Below the pieces are notes generated by a model. That model was not told the origin of the DNA and did not search any database. It saw nothing but the letters and a program-made list of their open reading frames with translations. From positions 10,327,744 to 10,391,743 of the forward strand of contig CM040443.1 in NCBI GenBank assembly GCA_022749755.1: a DNA stretch of 64,000 nt, read 5' to 3'. Positions 58,509 to 64,000 of the stretch are shown here, one piece after another (within the stretch, counting starts at the first letter, position 1; the number at the start of each line of letters is the position of its first letter). Position numbers and translations under genes: made by a program. The stretch comes from Azadirachta indica. Its lineage: Eukaryota > Streptophyta > Magnoliopsida > Sapindales > Meliaceae.

Positions 58509-59803
58509 GGATTAATCAAGTGAGTGATTACAAGAGATGCAGGATTCCTTCCCGTCTTAAATGTTTTAAGCAGAAAAAATCAGACAAAGATACACCAACA
58601 CGAACATCATAATTTAATTGTGACAGCACATATAATCATCATACCAATTTATTGACGACTATGAAAGCTGGAATAACAATCTTGGAGAAAACTCAGAAGT
58701 CACAGGTGCAAGGTGAAGTTGTAAGTGATTCTCATACCCTACCAATGTAGCTTCCTCTCCTGCTTCTCTTTCTATTATTTCATGACAAAGGTATGTTAGA
58801 TTTCATCTTAAAACTTTTTTGTGTTAGGATTTTTCTATAAAAGTAAAAATGACAATATAGGAAACTTTAATGAGCATGATTATTACACAAACATGTATAA
58901 CATAGAGAAATAGTTAAATGATACCAAGGTGTCATCAGGAGCTTTTAAGCAAAAGGAGCTGTTGATTTGTTAACAAAAATACTAAATGCTCACCTGTTTT
59001 ATGGATCAAGAATATGGACAACTGGCAAGATACTATCGATCCTATTTTCTCACTTTTCATTGAAGAGGTCATCAGCACCGATCAAACTTGAGATATCAAA
59101 ATGAAAACAAATGGAAGTTTCACAAGAGACTTCAGGATTATGACAGCATGACGACATAAGATACAAATACTTTTGACACGTACATTAAGAAAAATAATAA
59201 TAAAGAAACAAAGGACAAAGAAATTTATATGAGGATTTAGCTCCATCTCTCTCTTTCCAGTAAAACATTTTGATTCCCCCTTCACCGACTAACAAAAGAG
59301 CAAGGCATATCTAATCTTTTTTCTTTTTCCTCTCTCTCAGATCAATGCAGAAGTTAGTGATTCCAAATTAAACAAAAAGTAAATAAGTTTAACCCCCGAA
59401 AGAGCAGCTTCTCACCTTTTTATGTGATTGCAAACAGTAAACTAGCTTGAAAGTTCCATTTCCAATATGACTTTTCATTAAAGAGAACATATGAACCCTG
59501 AAAACAATGTAAACTAAGAATAGAAAAGGCAGAGTGAAAAAAACAGAGGAATTCAACATGAAACCATGTCGTTCTTTTATTGCAAGCTTCATAGTGGTCA
59601 GAAAGAGATCAATCATGAAGAAACAAACATCAGAAAAATACACTTTGATATCACAAGAAAAATGAGTCACTCACAGGAAATTTGCAAGCCTTGAAGAATG
59701 AAGGTGCTATAAGCTACCATTTCTTTGATTTTAGTAACATTCACAATTAATTAAATACAGTGAAGAGGGAAAAATGTGAAAAAATAAAAGGGCAAAAGTA
59801 TAA
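57871..59803. other. Intergenic with a TA microsatellite; 3' side of the coiled-coil gene
   Basis: Contains the P450-6 3' UTR, a TA run at 58475-58506, and probably 3' UTR of the minus-strand coiled-coil gene near 59700-59803. The open frames at 58021, 59082 and 59389 (all minus) show no recognisable protein. Confidence 0.5.
58475..58506. repeat. (TA)n microsatellite
   Basis: About 15-16 TA units. Confidence 0.85.
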
Positions 59804-62800
59804 TCAGATAAGGGGTTCAGAAAGCTCCATTTCATTTGAACTCTGTTGTTGCTGATCAGACTGGCGGGATCCCGCAAAGTCCAGTCCAAGCCATTGCCAT
59901 GGCCAGCATACATATCTAGGCCTGTTTCGGCATTGAGAATCTTCCCTTGTTTCAAACTCTTCAAGCTGACGGCTGAGCTCCTCTACTCTATCCCTCAGCC
60001 GGGATGCCCTTGTGTCTGCCAACCTCAATGATTTTTCAGCTGCATCTCTAGCTGCCATGGCTGCAGCAGCTGTCTCTTCTTTGAATTTGAGCTTCTTCTC
60101 CGATTCCAGCAAAGCCTGTTTTGCCTCTTCAAGTTCTTGCTTGAGTGATGACAACTGTAGGAACACAGTAAGAACCATAATAAGCAAATTTAGTGGATTT
60201 AACCAAAACTTATACAAATACCTACTAATACAAACAGGGCGGGGGATACAAAGGAAAATATTAAAGACGTTGTTCATACATCATTTAGCTGTCCAACATG
60301 TAGCATAATCAACAGAATAACAAAACCAAACGCCGTTGAGTGTCCACAACTCAATTCAACATATATTGCCCTTTCCCAGTATCGTTGTATGACTTTTCTC
60401 AAACCATTCCCCGATTGACTTATTTACTTTTATTTTGAGAAACCAACCAAACATGTTAATCAGTGGCAATATTATTCTAAAAAAAATTATATAGTTACTC
60501 CTAAAAGTTGCATTAAAGATGCGTCCATTTGTACCTATCTTAAGTTCTGCATATTAAACAGTATGATAAAAATTACAATATGAGGGAAGTTCAACATAAG
60601 CAAGAAAGTAATGGCCACATCTAGGCAACTCAAAAGCATACCTGTGCCAGAAACTCTTGTTCAACAGCTCTGCCTGCAGCAGCTTCTTGCTCTGCTGCTG
60701 CCTTCCACCTAGTAATTTCTTCTTCAGCAGCAGCAATGTCCAACATAAGCCCTTCAACCTTCATTTACATATGCCAATTTTGAACTTGATGTTATCAACA
60801 TTCATAACCATTGACAGTTCTCTATGAATTAGGTCATTAATAAAAGGATTGATAGGTTGCTTATCATTTGCTACACTTACTGAATAACCAATCACTAAAG
60901 TAATATAGAATCTCAACAAACTGTCAAAAAAAATGCATAACTTACACTTTCATTTGCTATTCTCTCTTTCTCTTCTAATTCCTCTATTCTTCGCATTCTA
61001 TTATTGAGTTCCTTGGCTTGAGCCTCTACATGCTCTTTAAGTAAACTTGACTCTGCCCTTGAAAGTAACAAGCAAACACAAAAATGCATGGTCAGTTAAT
61101 GTAGAATCCACATACGCATATAATTTGAAAAATAAAGGAGCAAATCTCAACCTCTCCACCCCCCACTGTCTCTTTGCTCCTGAATAACGGCATTCTCTAT
61201 CATGAGTAGCATTATGATTTAAGAACAACAGAAAGTACCTTAATTCTTCCACAGAATGCTGCAGCTCAACAATCTCCAGCTGAGATGCCTTAACGATATT
61301 CTCCAAAGCCCCAGCCTGAGCCCATACATTCAGACCCCATTAAGGATAACTCAAAATTTGATAAATGAATCCAGCCAAAAGAAAAATTAAAAATTATTCT
61401 CTAAAGCCCCAGCCTTAGCCCATACATTCAGACCTCACTAAGGATAACTCAAAAATTGAGAAATGAATCCAGCCAAAAGAAAAAATGAAAATACACACTT
61501 TGATAAATCAACTGTAAGAAAAAACTCACCAAAGTGTATATTTCATCTTCCTCAGTCTCCATTGCATCAGCTTTATCATGAGAAGCCGGAGCCTTTCCGT
61601 CTGGAAGAAGCTTACTAAATTTGAAATCAATCCCAGCCTCTCTCAAACCATTCTCTGCAACCTGAAAAAGCTCATTTGTTTCGGAAGATGGATCCACTGA
61701 CATCCTCTTTGACAACGCACTCCTAAGTAATGAACCAATATGTTCTTTCTCCTTAACCAATCGGCCCACTGTTTCATTCAAACTCTTAACTTTACGACTT
61801 TTCTCCTCCACCAAATCCTTAGTCTTCTCAAACACAATTCTTGTCAACTGACAAATAGAATCCATGCCAGCTAAAGATGCACGAATATTCTCCTCCATGT
61901 CAGTTTCTTGTGGAAGGAACATTGACTCAGAAAACTCCGACTGATCCAAGTTGCCGTCATCAACAATTTTAATCACACTATACACTTGATCATGAATTTT
62001 CGACACATAATTCAACTGATTAACCAACAGCGTCCTCTGTGATTCCATTTTCAATTCCAAGTTCTTCAATTTATCATCATACTCAACCACTAATTGCCTC
62101 AACTCTAAAGCTTGACTTTCAATGTCAGCAATTTTCTCATCTTTTTCAGTCACACGTGTCTCCAAATTTTCCATAGCATTACTTTTCTTTGCAACCTCAT
62201 CTCTCAGTCCACTAATGGTGGCTTCAAGCTCCGAAACTTCAATGGCAATCTCAAAATTTCTCTGCTCCATCTGCTCTCTCGCATCATTCCTAGACTTAGC
62301 TGTGGCATCAATTTGTTTAACAAGCTCTTCAACAATCTCATTCGTTCTTTTTATCACTCCATATACCACAGCAGGCAATCCAGCATATTTCTGCGACCTA
62401 GGCAATCCACCGGCAGAGAAATTCTTATAACTATTCACTTTAGCCGAAATTTTTTCAATTCCGGTCACTAGCATGTGAGCCGAATTCTCAATTTCGGATC
62501 TCAATCCATCTCTCGCTTTCGTTACTTCACCTAACTGCGTTAATATCTCGTCTTTTGCTTTGTTTGCGTCGGCTATTTCTGCTGATAACTTCTCGTTTGA
62601 CCTTAGAATCTCCTCTTTTTCACGCAGAGCTTCGTCTCTGTGCCTCGTGCTCTCGTCTCGCCGCTTGATTGACTCGTGCGCGAGAGCTTTCAATCGGTTG
62701 AATTTATCGCTCAATTCAGAAGCAGAGTTCTCGGCCGCTTCACGAGCTTGCCTCTCACGATTTAACTCTGCTAGTACTTCGCGAAATCTCTCGACAGAAA

Positions 62801-62888
62801 AATCTTCATCAGACGAGGTTCGCACATCGATTTCGCCATCCACATCGCTGAGCACCGCGTCGCCGTCCTCCTCGCCACCACTCGCCAT
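59804..62888 (-). CDS. Long coiled-coil protein (At3g49055-like), function unknown
   Basis: Five exons with GT-AG borders and a continuous frame: 62888-61530, 61315-61239, 61057-60946, 60758-60642 and 60154-59804, giving 671 aa. The protein is acidic at the N terminus (SGGEEDGDAVLSDVDGE). It is then almost entirely heptad-rich coiled coil, with many Glu/Lys/Arg/Leu runs from about residue 30 to 420 and again from 455 to 610. Near the C terminus it has an unusual aromatic motif, RPRYVCWPWQWLGLDF, before a polar, Gln-rich tail. I recall the same aromatic ending in the Arabidopsis uncharacterised protein At3g49055 and relatives. There are no catalytic motifs; a structural or scaffold role is inference. 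A donor at 63117 suggests a leader intron. The tandem duplication at 61302-61490 covers the exon 2 acceptor. Confidence 0.85.
61302..61490. repeat. Tandem duplication of about 95 bp across an intron-exon border
   Basis: 61302-61392 and 61400-61490 share a common sequence (ccccagcct.agcccatacat, gaatccagccaaaagaaaaa) with few differences. The unit includes the first bases of exon 2 of the coiled-coil gene and its acceptor. Confidence 0.8.
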
Positions 62889-64000
62889 TACGTATTCAAA
62901 TTACCGAATTTATCAACAACGTAAAGTAATCACAACGCTTGATCATTCAAACCAAATTGTAAGTTGCACATCGAAACCGATCAAGAATCGATATGACTGG
63001 TAATATACGGAACACTAATCCGTGTCAAGAAGGTTTCAGTGTAACAACGATTGCTTCGATGAATTGATTTTGAGAAGCTGATAATTGTAATTAGTGTAAT
63101 TAGTAAGAAGATCGTACCTGAAGAAGACGGAGCGACCAAGCAAAACACAAAAAACAACGAAAGCTACCAACCAGTCTCTCCTCTCGGTGTTTTTCTCCTC
63201 TTAGATTAGAAGTAAAAAAATTAAATTAAATTGCAGAAATCGGAAATTAATGAAAAAATATTAAGTTGAGGCTGGTAATGCCAAAATGGTTGCGGAAGCA
63301 TCCTTGTCAGTTTGACACGTGGAGTATTACTTGATCAGTAATCTCATTCAACGGTTTGATAGAGGATTCTTCTGTGGGTGATTACAATGTGGGAATAACT
63401 GTAATATATGCCTTCGGTTGTGGACAAAATCACCGCAGCGTACATCAGGATTCAGAGCCGGCCACTGACTTGCACGAGACCAAAGTTTTCCTACCTTTCT
63501 TATAGGTATGTTTTTATTTATTCTTTATTTTTATTTGAAAGTGCGTCATACTATTAGTATGATAGTATCACTCTATCAAATCAATTTCTTTTTTTTTTTT
63601 TTTTTTGGAAAAAAAAAAAAGACTTGGCAATTATCAAATCCCTCCTGCAAATTTTTAGCACATGACCCAATGGGTTTTCATCATCCAATTCTTTTTTTTC
63701 ATTAACGGGATGATGAAAATATGCAAATTTTTAAAATTCAGCAATAAATTAACGGGAGCCATATTTTCATTTTATTAGATTTTCTGCTGAATTTTAAAAA
63801 ATAAGTAAAAATTTTTAAGACAATTTTGTAATTTCAGTATAATAACAAATCATAAAATTATATTTAAAAGCAATGCCATTTTCTTTTTCAAGTAATATCC
63901 ATCTCATAAATTTTATTGATGAAGAGTAATACTTTATTTTCTCGAGCATTATTTTAATTTCTTCTTATCTTACTTGTGGCATGGAATAATATGAAACATT
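62889..64000. other. 5' leader and upstream region of the coiled-coil gene
   Basis: A probable leader exon ends at 63118 (donor complement GTACGA), with a CT-rich UTR around 63130-63200. Beyond that the sequence is AT-rich with T/A runs (63588-63605, 63609-63620). No gene is seen to the window end. Confidence 0.5.

Noticed and set aside
1..64000. CRISPR arrays, rRNA or tRNA genes, bacterial-type operons
   Set aside because: None seen. Repeats present are microsatellites, LTRs and duplicated gene blocks; tRNA-like matches are only the 12-base retroelement primer sites.

Overview
This is nuclear DNA from a dicot plant. Genes are split by GT-AG introns, intergenic DNA is AT-rich, LTR retrotransposons carry tRNA-Met primer sites, and the products are plant families (MKP1-type phosphatase, AFC/LAMMER kinase, PPR protein, NHL protein, CYP71-clan P450s). 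The overall look suits a woody rosid such as Citrus; that attribution is inference.

Layout. 1-17.4 kb is ordinary gene space: the 3' end of an unrecognised gene (+), an MKP1-like MAP-kinase phosphatase (-), a single-exon P-class PPR gene closely resembling Arabidopsis At1g13040 (+), an NDR1/HIN1-like membrane protein with a very long Gln/Pro/His-rich tail (+), and a 12-exon AFC2-type LAMMER kinase (-). 18.3-57.9 kb is a tandem cluster of CYP71-family cytochrome P450 genes, all on + and all with one phase-0 intron at the same place. Three copies look intact (18319, 23739, 43621). One has two nonsense mutations (27510), one has a single-base frameshift plus a changed I-helix motif (55804), and one is a truncated relic split by about 8.3 kb of nested retroelements (29930-30148 and 38424-38835). 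59.8-62.9 kb holds a five-exon coiled-coil protein gene (-).

History of the cluster. Matching flanks show that a two-gene block (18.3-25.5 kb) was duplicated as 29.9-45.3 kb. The second block was then enlarged by retroelements: a Gypsy-like element itself hit by further LTR elements, and an internally deleted Copia element at 39592-42702. A Copia element of about 5.6 kb with an exact TGGGA target duplication sits between the fifth and sixth P450 loci (46167-51758). The first block carries a mosaic of captured gene fragments (ADF5/9-type actin-depolymerising factor, a PPR piece) that the second lacks. A BRUTUS-like hemerythrin fragment lies at 52.4-52.8 kb.

The P450 substrates cannot be read from sequence; the cluster is a candidate lineage-specific specialised-metabolism locus. 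I saw no CRISPR, rRNA, tRNA or bacterial-type system, and nothing I could defend as a wholly new system. The most informative signals are the mosaic (gene-converted) P450 at 27.5 kb, the segmental duplication, and the near-palindrome formed by two retroelement LTRs at 30.8-31.2 kb.
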